This document shows, in pieces, positions 1 to 10,236 of a DNA stretch of 64,000 nt. The stretch is from Isoetes taiwanensis (taxonomy: Eukaryota; Streptophyta; Lycopodiopsida; Isoetales; Isoetaceae), in the NCBI GenBank assembly GCA_021234155.1, contig JAJEKV010000010.1, positions 9,332,260-9,396,259 of the forward strand, given 5' to 3'. The number at the start of each line of letters is the position of its first letter. Position 1 is the stretch's first letter. Both the position numbers and the translations under genes were made by a program. The notes under the pieces are model-generated. The model saw only the letters and a list, made by a program, of their open reading frames with translations. It was not told the DNA's origin and searched no databases.

Positions 1-341
1 CTAAATTAACAATTCCACGAAAGAATGTTGGACACGTGGCGCTATAGGATTGGATAAATTGGTAGAATTGAAAGCACCCAAACTTCACGTTGCATGAATG
101 ACCTTGAGGCAAGGATTCTGGCGTGTCAGCAGTGCCTCGGCGCTCCCATGCATCGGCACTTCTTCCACCCCGAAATCCTTGCCCAAGTCATTCTTGTATA
201 CGTAACATGTTCTAACTAAAGTTGCACACTGTTAGTGCCATTGAAACGGCTCGCTTGGATTGTCACAAATGAATGTGTGTTAGATTCAAGGACTAAATTA
301 AAACAGGTCCGCATTTACATGTGTAGTTAAGAACTGTTCTA

Positions 342-349
342 AAACCCTA
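342..349 (+). promoter_or_regulatory. telo-box upstream of the CRP1-like gene
   Basis: AAACCCTA lies about 45 bases before the first candidate start codon, and a related CCCTAAACCCC stretch follows at about 362-372. Telo-boxes are common in 5' regions of plant genes for translation and organelle gene expression, which fits the neighbouring gene. The rest of 1-392 shows no coding potential that I can support. Confidence 0.4.
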
Positions 350-392
350 TCCAACCGAAAGCCCTAAACCCCTGGGGAAAATGAGCTTGTGA

Positions 393-3069
393 ATGGATAC
401 TGCTGCATTGCAATGGAACGCTTCCTTGAAATCGAAGTTTAATGCCCAATTCTCAATATTGCTTCAATTATCCAACACGGGGCAGTCCGTTTAACGGATT
501 TGGGGATCCAGATTGCAATGCCTCTTTGCAGTTTTTGTGGGCTTCCATACCTGCAGTCTTATTTTTCTCCTCTTTTGATACAATCTCAGCCCCTAACGCT
601 TCTGAACAGAAAACCCACCCAATGCCACAAACTAAATGCCAGCAGAGATCTGTGGTTTCCACAAGGGGTTCTACAGGACAAGCCTCAGGGAATCCGTTAT
701 CCCCACATCAAGGAAGAAATTGCAAATGAGAACAAGGATTCTGGCGCACAGACAGAGGAAGGAAAGCAATTCAGGAAACGCTTTGTTTCGTTAGATGAGG
801 TTGCTAGAAGGAATGAGGATCGTTGGGGATTAGGATTGCGGTGGAGGGATTTGCTTGCGAGGCTAGAACGAGAGGTCTTGTCTCCCAGAGGCACAAGAGC
901 GACAGATAAAATGGATTACATTAGTGGTTTTGATACAGAGAATGATTTAATACAAGACTTTCGTGGAGTTCCTGAACCTATTTTGGAAATTGTTGTGAAA
1001 CAATTATGCATTATCAGGCAAAATGACGTTGCAGCAGAGCTTCTATGGTGGCTAAAAAAATAATGAGTTGGCGAACAATTTTGATCTTCTGTATTCAGTA
1101 GTGATTACTGGATATAGCAGGGCTGCAAATCTTGAGAAGTCTTTATATGTTGCTGAGGAATTGAGGAGGATTACTGGGTCTCTTGGTAGATTATCATACA
1201 ATGCACTAGTTGCTGCTTGTGCATCGAATGGAGCTCATGATGGTGCACTTGATTTGTTGAAAAAAATGAGAAAAGAGGGGCTCCAACCAGATGCTATGAA
1301 CTATAGTCATGTCTTGCAGGCTTGTATTAAAGATAAAGTTGTGCCAGAGGACGTCCTGAAAATGTATGAAGAAGCAGTGCGAGAAGGAATGGAACCAGAC
1401 AATAAGTTGTACAATGAACTCATTATTGCATGTGATTCTGCATTTAAAGCAGATGAAGGGCTGTCATTTTTAGAGAAAATGCAAGTTGTTGGACTTACTG
1501 CAAGTGAGGCATCCTATGTATCTTTGCTAGTTGCTTTGGGAAAGCATGGGAGGACCACAGAAACTGAAGCACTATTTGAAGAAATGAAATGGAAGGGTTT
1601 AACTCCAGGAATTGAATCTTATAATGCCCTTGGTCAATTTCAGCATGCTGAGCGTCTGCTTCTGAGCATGGAGAAAGCTAAAATTCTGCCCGATAGGTTC
1701 ACCTATGCTTTAATGATTGAATCATATGGGCGAGCTGGACGACTAGAACGAATGGAAAGCATGTATGAGGAAATGTTGAGTGCAAACATCAAACCAAATG
1801 CATTCATTTATAGTAGATTAATGAGCGTTTTTAGAGATACTGGGCAATGGCAATGTGCTATTGGTATCTTGCACGAGGTACAACGCTCTGGATTGCCCCC
1901 TAATCGGCATATGTATAACATTGTCATTGATACATTTGGCAAGACAGGGCAGCTAAAACATGCTTTATCAGCCTTCCAAAAAATGCAGGAGGATGGGATA
2001 AAGCCTGATGTTGTGAGCTGGAATTCCTTAATAGAATCACATTGCAAAGCAGCACAACCACTTGAAGCAATGGAATTATATGCAGAGATGCTTCAAGCGG
2101 GTTGTGTCCCCACTCCGCAAACATTCAACATTATAGTTAATGGTTTGGGAGAACAACGAAAATGGCCTGAGGTTCAATCCCTGCTGGATGAAATGCGAAA
2201 TAGAGGCCTCTTCCCTAATATGGTTACTTACACAACGCTAGTAGATATCTATGCTCAAGCTGGAAATTTTCAAGACGCTGTGAAATCTATAGAAAACATG
2301 AAGGCTGAGGGGCTGAAGCCATCAGCGAGCGTCTATTGTGCCCTTGCCAATGCATATGCCCAGCAGGTACTTGTTAATGATGTTCTCTTTTGATCTCAGC
2401 ATTTACCTGGTTTGCATGAGTCTTGCCATTAGTCACGTCGTTATGGTCTTTTGCTTCTGCAAATATTATTATTTGCGCTAAAGGTTTACTGGCTTTTTCC
2501 AGGGTCTGTGTGAACAATCACTAAATGTCTTCAAGGTAATGGAAGAAGAGAACATTGAAATAACAGTCCTTATGTTAAACCTTCTTATAAATGCCTTCAG
2601 CGTTGCTGGAAGGGACCTTGAAGCCTTTTCAGTATTTGAATATATGAAAGAAGCGGTGAGTTTTTGCAATGTTGCTCTTCAAACTTGATTTGCTATTTTA
2701 TACTTAATATCTTCACATGTCTTTTCTCAGGGCTTTACACCAGATAAAGTGACATACACAACTCTCATGAAAGCTCTCATTAAGGCAAATAAGTTTGATC
2801 AGGTGACAATCTTTTCTATATAATTTACGAAGAACTTATTTTTGATCCTATTGTAAAATGTGTTTGAAGAGGATGCAAACACTCTGGTAGAAATGAAGTT
2901 GTTGATGACCTATTGAAGCACTCTTGCTGTTTATCTGTTACAGGCCCCGAAGATTTATGATGAGATGATTAAAGCTGGATGTACCCCAGATCATAAGGCA
3001 AAGGACATGCTACGTAGTGCCCTTCGTTTTCAAGATTATGATCCAAGGGAAGACAAGAGTGTGCAATGA
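393..3069 (+). CDS. CRP1: CRP1-like chloroplast pentatricopeptide repeat protein, four exons, with frameshift
   Basis: P-class PPR protein resembling plant CRP1, a chloroplast RNA-binding factor that in maize and Arabidopsis promotes processing and translation of plastid mRNAs such as petB/petD, petA and psaC. Exon 1 ends at 2366 (CAG|GTACTT); exon 2 is 2503-2655, exon 3 2731-2802, exon 4 2944-3069, all with AG/GT borders and continuous phase. About a dozen 35-residue repeats are visible, with typical signatures such as [17 protein letters not shown]. The tail ([12 protein letters not shown], then [19 protein letters not shown]) is the CRP1 C-terminal signature. The frame breaks at an A7 run (1054-1060): dropping one A continues the protein. 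A second shift near 485-495 separates the [13 protein letters not shown] start at 393, which looks like a transit peptide, from the rest. One repeat near 1605-1690 is 28 rather than 35 residues long. The 5' start is uncertain, and the shifts may be sequence errors. Confidence 0.8.
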
Positions 3070-4218
3070 GGCAGCAAAGACAAAGGACTACCTGTTTGCG
3101 TCCATGCCAAATTTTATCAAATGGCATGAAGTAATTTGTTGTCGAAACGACTATTTGTGGCCAACTTACGGTGCCCAAGGGTGCCAATGTTCTGTCATAG
3201 CTTCATTGGTATACATGTGACATAGAGAGGTTTCGGCTTGAATATTGAGGATCATATACTGGCACCTTGGCTAATGCGAATGTTATCCAATCTCTCAATG
3301 TCAAGCAGCAGTATCTGATTCCCTTTTATGCTATAGGCGGTTATTTTGGCGATGGCATATTGCTGCATTGTTTTGCAAGAGAATGGATGAAGTTACCTGC
3401 AATACAGCTACCTTTCGAGGATCTCCAACTAAAGTGCGATTTACATAACAGACATAGAAAATTGTAACAAACACATTTGAAGAAAATTAACCTTAAATCC
3501 CACCGTTGACACTTCTGATGGCTCAAGTTACTCGAACCAGCCTGAGTCCCAATCATGGTTTGACACAGTGGTTTCTGAGAAAGCAGAATGTAATAGGTAT
3601 ATAATCTGGTCTAATACTTGACATGGATGTTTTTAGTACATAGCTCTGGAATCCTTGTGCAGTTGATTTATAATATCTGGAATCCATATGGGATCTTCTC
3701 TTTTCCCAATTCTTGTTTTATGAATTATTTTTAAAGTTTACATTATAAGCTATCCAAAGATGCTGGGTAGAAATGCAAAGATCTGTAGTTTGTTTCCATG
3801 TCTTGTAGAATAAACTAGTTGTTTGAATTGGACTCAGTGCATTATAGTCTTTCATGCTTTCTTGTTCAAACACATGATATCCCTGCTAACCACTTTTCAA
3901 CTTGTGCAGCCTATGCCTCAAGAATTTGCTGCCGTTCGGGTTTCATGCCAGCCTACATATTTCTTGGTAAGATAGCATATGGACAGGATAGGCTTTTAGC
4001 CACCTTCTGATAAGAATGTATGCAGTTTAGAAGATGTTTGGAGTGCTTTTTCAAAAATCCACCAAGGAATATCAAATGAAGCAGGAATGGTTGCTTGCTG
4101 GCAAGTATAAATTTAGTTCCATTCTGCAGATATGCTCTTAGCCCGAATAAATTGCATTGGGTACATTCTTGCATCTTGCACTATGTACTTGAATTGATGG
4201 TTTTGGAATTTTTACTTT
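3070..4218. other. no recognisable gene
   Basis: The 3' flank of the CRP1-like gene. It is AT-rich, with only short open frames of ordinary composition; none resembles a known family. The first few hundred bases are presumably 3' UTR. Confidence 0.5.
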
Positions 4219-4600
4219 AGATAGTACTTTGATTGATATGGCATGCAAAGAGCCCGGAAGATGCATGCAAAGTTTAATAGAATGCCTAAGCAAGATATGG
4301 CATTGTGGAAAAGCAGTTCGGGCTTTATTGGAGATGGAAGATGCATTATCTGTTTTTGAAAGAATGCAAGATAGGAAAGTGCAATCATGGGCAGCCACCA
4401 TATCTGGATATGCTCATGCCAATTTTCATGATCGAGCTTTCTATCATTTTTTAAGAAGCTAGCTAAATAATCTAGTTCTGGAAGAGATGAGTTACGTTTA
4501 TGCAATTTCAGTTTATCCTTCCTGCCTTAAAAGGATTTGATAAAGTAGAAATACATGCAAATGGTATTCATGCTTGCATCAAAGTTTATGAATTGTTGGA
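4219..4600 (+). pseudogene. fragment of a PLS-class PPR gene
   Basis: An open stretch to the stop at 4460-4462 contains MEDALSVFERMQDRKVQSW followed by ISGYAHANFHDRAFYHF, the wording of PLS-class PPR repeats (usually DALxVFDxMxxRDVVSW and MISGYAQxG). Beyond the stop, in another frame, FILPALKGFDKVEIHANGIH resembles the next repeat (VLxACAxLxxLExGKxIHA). Start, repeats before and after, and any E/DYW domain are missing. This is a different PPR subclass from the P-class gene upstream, so it is a separate relic rather than an exon of that gene. Confidence 0.6.
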
Positions 4601-4639
4601 CATACATGCCTTTATTCCTAGAAGGCACTAAAATGGATC

Positions 4640-5090
4640 TTTGGTTCCTGGGTAATTTCGAGTTTAATAGGTGGTAACGTGAGGAAATTGTGGAAAGAAT
4701 GGAAGTAGTGGAATTAGTCAGTTTATACAACAGTTACAAGGGCAAGTTTCCCAAGTTTCCTTGCCCAGTATGCTAGAATGATGAAATGTTTGACTATGTC
4801 ATGAAGGGGACAAAATTGAAGGTGGTCATGCAACGAAAAAAAGCTTCATGGTTTTTGCCATTGGGCACCATTGGGAATCTATGTCAAACATACAAACATA
4901 AGAAAATATTCGAAGGACCAAATACGAGATGCAGTATGCACTTTCTTCTGTTCCACCACTGTAATGAAACCAGATTCGAAAAATGGCTCTTCACCAGAAA
5001 TTGATTTTGAAGCTTTCACTACTCAAGCAACATTCCAGCAGCTCCAAATTCATGTGCTCCAAACTAGTGAGATGCAGATATAGGGACATT
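4640..5090 (+). pseudogene. unidentified dispersed coding repeat, copy A
   Basis: Interrupted frames read EEIVERMEVVELVSLYNSYKG, then YVMKGTKLKVVMQRKKASWF, then LPLGTIGNLCQTYKHKKIFE. The first block matches a minus-strand stretch at 12.72-12.82 kb (EEIARRMDVVKLFELYKNYKG), so this is a repeated coding sequence. I do not recognise the family. Several stops and frame changes make it a relic. Confidence 0.4.
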
Positions 5091-5115
5091 TCAAACATTT
5101 CAATGATTTACAAAT

Positions 5116-5212
5116 TGAAATGCCCCTACGTTTGCCTGAATTATTGAAATCCCCTATGTTTCCCTCTCAAAATTTCATATTTTATGGAATGCCCCTATGT
5201 TTCCCTCTCACA
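5116..5212 (+). repeat. imperfect tandem repeat, three units
   Basis: The phrase AAATGCCCCTACGTTTGCC recurs twice more as AAATCCCCTATGTTTCCCTC and GAATGCCCCTATGTTTCCCT at a spacing of roughly 30-45 bases. Confidence 0.6.
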
Positions 5213-5506
5213 AGTTTGAGGTGATCCTCCATATGAATTGGAGTTTTCTGGAATGTTACTTGAGCGGTGAAGGCTTCAGCATCAATTTTTACGTTGGTGA
5301 AGAGCTACCTCTGGGGATTTGGTTCTGGAGCTGCATGCCGGATTTCGTTGTTAGAAAAGTTTCCACGTTGGAAGGCAGAGTTGCGCGGGAAGGAAGGTGG
5401 CCTGTTGTTGTTGCAGCCAGAAATGTGGGTGTTACATTCGTCGGCAGAAGGCATTTTCTTATTGCCTTAGGGTTTATTGCTACAGGTGTCCACACGAGTC
5501 TTTGGA

Positions 5507-5598
5507 AGGGGAAACTTTCGGGAGCAGGGGGTTTCCGGGGGAAACTGCCGCCGCCGCCAGGCCAGTTTCCCCCGGAAACACCCTGCGACCGAAGTTTC
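5507..5598. repeat. GC-rich long hairpin
   Basis: Perfect 17-base arms GTTTCCGGGGGAAACTG (5531-5547) and CAGTTTCCCCCGGAAAC (5563-5579) enclose a 15-base CCG-rich loop. The pairing continues outward with few mismatches (GCAGGG with CCCTGC, then GGGAAACTTT with GAAGTTTCCC), giving nearly 40 bases per arm. Confidence 0.85.
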
Positions 5599-5605
5599 CC
5601 GCCGT

Positions 5606-6169
5606 AACCCACGAGACCCTAAAATTTCCTTATTCTTGAACTGTGATGAGAAGTCTATCGAATCCAAGGAAGTTTTCAGTCAGAAAGCTCAAAAGAAGCC
5701 ATTTTAATCTGCTATTTCTCGTCTTCATCCATGTAATCTCTTGATTTTTTGTGGAAGATCTATTATGGTTTGAGTAGGAAACGAAACACACCTTTTCGCT
5801 TGAAGAAAATGGAGGAATGCTTTCGCTAGGGCTTGTAGAGCTTTTGGCTATGGCATACTGAGGCGAGCTTAAGGCTATGGCTTCATTGCCGGTTATGGCT
5901 TTCGAACTTATCTGAGGCGCGAGCTTAAGGCTGCCGGTTATGGCTTTGGAGCGAGCATCCCCCACGGCTTATAGATCCAAACAGGGGATTCATTTTGTAA
6001 TAGATTCGTGCACGAGCAGAGATGTCTTCACGCCAGAGCAAAGAGACCCCAAATTTTGCTCCTCGAGAAAAACTCTAAGCGGGCGCCACCGGATCGCCGC
6101 CGAAACTAGACCACGGGGTTCTTGGAAAAAAAAAGTTCTTGGCCGGGAAATTTTAGGGTCTCGTGGGTT
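5606..6169. mobile_element. short element bounded by 24-base inverted repeats
   Basis: AACCCACGAGACCCTAAAAT continuing to 5629 is exactly reverse-complementary to 6146-6169 (24 of 24 bases), leaving about 516 bases between. No transposase is encoded, so it resembles a MITE or foldback element. I could not identify a target-site duplication. The interior contains the direct repeat at 5862-5972. Confidence 0.5.
5862..5972 (+). repeat. two imperfect direct repeats
   Basis: CTGAGGCGAGCTTAAGGCTA followed by GCCGGTTATGGCTTTCG recurs about 50 bases on as CTGAGGCGCGAGCTTAAGGC and GCCGGTTATGGCTTTGG. Confidence 0.7.
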
Positions 6170-7018
6170 CTGGAGGAAGGAGCTATATGCATTTGGCGCC
6201 AGCGAGATCGATGCCAGCGGCTTAAAACCGAGCATCAATTGACAAGACAAAAAGTGGGCGCAAGGGGAATTTACAAATCTGAAGCTAGGGATAACACCAC
6301 GGTGGAACTTCCTTATTCACGCCCTATTATAACAAACGAGGGTCTATGTTATAGTAAGGCATAACACTTTCAGTGTTATCTACCTTAAGAACCTAGGCCC
6401 GAGTTTTATGGTGGTTTTATAGTGGTTTTATGGTGATTTTCATAACAACCTAGGTGTTTATGGCCATTTGGCATAACAAACTATGTGTTTATGCACTTTT
6501 TAATGTGTTGTTGGTGGGTAACACCATCGCAACCAACAACCGAGATCGATCTCAGCATTAAAACTTGGGGGCCGGGTTCTTAAGGAGTGCATGTGTCTGA
6601 TGTGGTTTCTGAAGAGAACGACGAGGAATTTAGGGCATAGCTACAACCATGTAATAACAAGATGGTATGTGCAATGTAGGGCGACCTTAAGCCAATTGAT
6701 CCAAGATGTGAAGCACCTGAGGATACTAAATAAGGAGGGGCCGGTTTTGCTCTGTTGGTCTCCGTGGACGATGAAAACTCATTTATTCAATTCAATTATA
6801 TTGTTACAGATTTTAGTCGTTAAACTTTTTGTTTTTGGGTTACTCTGTGTTAAGATGAAGACCATGTCCAAAATTTAGTACTAAATTTTTTGGGAAGGCA
6901 GTCGGACGCCACGCTAAGGCCTTTTCGCTAGCAATTGGCTGCAGGGAAGTGCATAAGTCATCGATAAATGCAGAAAAAATATACAAATCTGTAGTTTAGA
7001 GGTGTAGCTATCTCCGAA
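6170..7018. other. non-coding, with a short purely local repeat
   Basis: No gene recognised. Around 6405-6440 the unit TTTTATGGTGG/TTTTATAGTGG repeats three times, and TTTATG words recur to 6500. Confidence 0.5.
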
Positions 7019-7065
7019 GGCAAGTATACATAAGAAGAATGACAGAGCTTTGTATACTTTTTTTT
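7019..7065 (+). repeat. dispersed repeat, copy 1 (second copy at 12302)
   Basis: GGCAAGTATACATAAGAAGA to TTTGTATAC followed by a T-run. A near-identical stretch lies at 12302-12351 in the same orientation. Each unit is bounded by GTATAC palindromes. Confidence 0.75.
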
Positions 7066-7847
7066 AGCAGGGTTGCCTAACCCCCCCTGCTCACTTTCCT
7101 GCGTTTCTAGCTATGCCACGTGTCGTGACACATCAGCAAAAATTATTGCAGGCCATTGGATGTCCAATATTTTGCATCGACGGCCTGTAAAATTAGAAAA
7201 TACCCTGAAAATCTGGTTGCCTTCCTTTGCACAGCTGAATTCCCTCCTCCGACCTTCCCTCCTCTGTTTCTGCTTGCTCGAATTCGATGGATGGAGAGGG
7301 CGACGGACTTGAAACTGCCAGTTTACTCCATAAAATATACTGTTCGGCGTCTGGCAATATCTCCGGCAGAGGTACTCTCACAAACCCTACTAGAGGTAGC
7401 CAAGCTTCGGCAAGCTTGGGCTCTGGTAATCTTGTGGCAATGGAATAGGCAGACCCTAAGCTCCAATAGAAGCATAGTTTTGCTGGGATTTTGTGGATTC
7501 TTGGACCGTAGCCCTCTGCCAGCCTCTCCAAGAGATCTATTTCATGTGTCATGATGGTTTATTTTACTGTATGTTCTTCATCATCAAGTTTCCTGCCTAG
7601 ATCTTCCTTTGCAGGTATAAATCCAATCCAATCTTTCAGGTTCTTTTTTGCTTTTTGTTTTTTGCGCTTGGGCAATTGATTTTGTTTTTGCAGATAATAA
7701 GAATTTTTATAGACCACGATGCTTTTGTTGGATGAGCCATTTTCAGAGCTTAACTTAGAATCATTTTCTCAACAGTGAGCAAGCCAAGAGCTAAGTAACA
7801 TTTTGCCAGAATCATTTTGAGACCTTAGAAGCATTTGGCAAAGAGAA
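7066..7847. other. no recognised gene; G-box present
   Basis: Several overlapping open frames exist, including one starting at 7287 (MDGEGDGLETASLLHKIYCS), but none is recognisable. A G-box/ABRE core CCACGTGTC occurs at 7116-7124. The stretch may include promoter or 5' sequence captured with the fragment that follows. Confidence 0.4.
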
Positions 7848-8590
7848 ATGGTTTACCTTCTGAGTCCATGGATGGTAGTGGCAGTAAGCTTTTGGGCTAT
7901 GGCAGCCTTTGGAGGAATAGCCACCTTTGGACTCTACTTTCAAAAAACTCAAGCTTGCCTTAGAGTATGGCCAGGAGGCTCTCAACATAATCAGTTTCTT
8001 TAAAGAAGTAGGAGGCAGCAGGGATCATATCAGGGATTTTGTATACACTTGGGGGAGCATGGCTTGGACTCCTGGTGAGCTCTTGTGCAAATCTCTTTGG
8101 ATATATGATGGTATGGTTGTCTATGACTCACCGGATCAATCGCTCAAGTGTGCCTGCAATGTGTATATACATGTGCATTGTATCTGGAACCTTGACAACT
8201 ACATCTGTTTTAGTCACCCCTGCCTTCAACTTTCTTGATAATCAAAGTGTGGTGCTTAGTCTCTTGGATAGTGCACAGGGGCTTAGTGCAGCCATTTTTA
8301 TTTTAATCTTCCAAGCCTTCTTTGCCAAGTATGATATTAGCTCTTTTGTTTTGTTACTAGCCTTGACACCCTGTGTGGTGAACTTTCTCTCTACATTTTC
8401 AATTAAAAAAACCAAGATTAGGGTTCATCATAATGTGACAAGAAGCTTATACTTATTTCTAGCAATGAGCTTGATCCTAGCAATTTACCTTCTTGGGGGA
8501 ACAGTGCTAAAGGAAACGATCCGTCCCGCTTTAAGAACAGTTCAATGGATCTCTGCCATGTTCATGGTGCTGTTGTTTAATCGATTTGTA
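7848..8590 (+). pseudogene. N-terminal fragment of a nodulin-like MFS transporter (NFD4-like)
   Basis: Resembles the nodulin-like domain of plant major facilitator proteins of the NFD4 family, multi-pass membrane transporters of poorly known substrate. Three frames supply it in order: WMVVAVSFWAMAAFGGIATF from the ATG at 7848, then GQEALNIISFFKEVGGS (family wording YxQExLNxISFFKDxGGN) in a second frame, then LFGYMMVWLS and LLDSAQGLSAAIFILIFQAF in a third. At least two frameshifts break it. About six hydrophobic segments are visible, so only the first half of a usual protein of about 550 residues is present; the C-terminal MFS half is absent. It runs straight into a phosphatidylinositol synthase fragment. 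Confidence 0.65.
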
Positions 8591-8591
8591 G

Positions 8592-9510
8592 GTTCAACTT
8601 TTGGCGCAGTGCTGGATATGGTCACTGACAGGTACATGACTACCTATGGACCATTGTAGTCTGATATTTTTTTTTCGCTTTTTCTTCTTCTTCTCGTGGG
8701 AATCGGCTGATACCTTGAGCTTCATACATAGGGTGAGCACAGCTGCATTATTGGTGGTGTTATCGCACCTTTACAAGTAAGAGTTTCGTGCTTGGTTTCT
8801 ATATTTAATGCGTTATAATATTTCGTATACCAGGGGTTCCTTTCTACTTTTCCTTGGTTATAGATGTATAGGTAGTGAAAACAACTCTATTTTTTTCTTT
8901 TGTTTGAGTGGAGCCTAATTAGTCATGGTGCGGAAACTTTTTTAGCACGTTTCTTGGAAGCAAAACAAGCCATAAGGACATGAATGACAGCAAAAGCATG
9001 CTTTTAAGGGCCTATTACAAATACAGGCTCTTTATGGGATACTGTTGCATTGGTTCAGAGGTAACATTTTGTTTTTGGTTAGGCATACGAATAATCATTC
9101 ACATAATAATATCAACCTTTAGATGTAGGAAGTTAAATAAGTGCAATTTCAATAGTTAACTGGGTTGTCCAAACTTGTTTAAACTAAAGTTTCGTGCAGG
9201 TTCTTTACTTGGTTTTATACATTCTTGATGATGGCTCAAGCTTAGCAGAGGTAATTTTTTTCCTTTACCGTCCTTGTTTGTCGGAACATGTTGTATTGAA
9301 TAATTGGAGCAGGTGGTAATAAACGCGGCCTATCAACAATCACTATGGTTTTACTTGGGCTTTGTTGCCTTGCCAGGATGCATTATCAAGCAAATTGTGA
9401 ACTTTGTTCAGGTAATTTTTCGAAATCAAGTTGAAAGATTGATATTGGTAGTGATGTTTGTATCATGGTTTATGCAGATGAAGACAACTTCAGACGTTTC
9501 TGGGCCTTGA
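8592..9510 (+). pseudogene. PIS: phosphatidylinositol synthase (CDP-diacylglycerol-inositol 3-phosphatidyltransferase), 5'-truncated
   Basis: PIS joins CDP-diacylglycerol and myo-inositol in ER/Golgi membranes. Exons with proper borders are 8592-8631, 8732-8776, 8946-9060, 9200-9250, 9313-9411 and 9478-9510. The first encodes STFGAVLDMVTD, the second half of the CDP-alcohol phosphotransferase motif (GxxxDxxxD). Later exons give VSTAALLVVLSHLYK, SHKDMNDSKSMLLRAYYKYR, LFMGYCCIGSE, YLGFVALPGCIIKQIVNFVQ and MKTTSDV, all in the order of plant PIS. The first half of the catalytic motif (DGxxARxxNQ) and everything upstream are missing. The exon expected at about 8834-8871 is shortened, and its WLQMYS equivalent reads WL-stop-MYS in one frame. 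The end after MKTTSDV is short. Enzymatic function is impossible in this form. Confidence 0.8.
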
Positions 9511-9961
9511 AGTAATCTCACCAATTTGTTCCCAGTATTTTTTACAGAGTCGTTAGCTTAGTGAACTTAGTCAAGGTTAGTTCAAAAGCAAATAATATGA
9601 TATAATAACCATCCTAGACATGAAATGCAGATTAAATTATATGAGGAATATATTTCTTCTGGCCTTATGATTATACAATGTTAGTTGTTTTTGTTGTTGT
9701 TTACTCCTTTTGATGGGGTGTGGCTGTTGTCAAGGGCAACACACCTTCAAGGGTGAACCCATTTCTACCTTATGCAATGCTCTCGGATTGGGCATAGGTA
9801 ACAATTTGGCTTCTTCAGCTTGCATATCTCTTGAGAGAAAGATTATCTTGGCATCTCCGCTGTAATGATTATAAACTAGTTAATTGCTAATTTCAGAGAG
9901 AACTTCCATAAGTTTTGATGTGAGAATCCCTTAATCCTTATAGCTTCTGCTGAGATTGTTT

Positions 9962-10236
9962 ATAGTTCATATTCAATCTTTGCACAAGGTAGACTCAAAG
10001 CCCCCAGCCTTGAAGGAGCTTAAAGAGAGGTTTCCTAAGGAGCATTTTCTATTAACCATTCATGGATCGTCAACAGAACTCATCTTATGTAAATATGCTA
10101 CTAAAGAGGATGTACTTCGTGGTTGGCTTTTAGCAGGGTTGCATGGGAACGTAATAAGATATTTGTATTGCAGGAACATACAATGGAGCTTTTTAAGATC
10201 GACAAAGTTCTGACATCATTTTTGGCATGTCTGTAA
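9962..10236 (+). pseudogene. C-terminal fragment of a RUS (root UVB sensitive, DUF647) protein
   Basis: LKELKERFPKEHFLLTIHGS and LCKYATKEDVLRGWLLA match the C-terminal module of plant RUS proteins (wording FPKEKFLL ... HDATxEDALRGWLVAA). After a CAG acceptor at 10171-10173 a short exon gives MELFKIDKVLTSFLACL and a stop at 10234-10236, equivalent to the final helix of RUS. The DUF647 body is not found upstream, so only the last part is here. The family assignment is from memory of motifs and is moderately sure. Confidence 0.5.

Noticed and set aside
5197-5607. Overlapping open frames with GGNFR and RRQFPPETP phrases
   Set aside because: They arise from the GC-rich hairpin, which reads similarly in several frames and on both strands.
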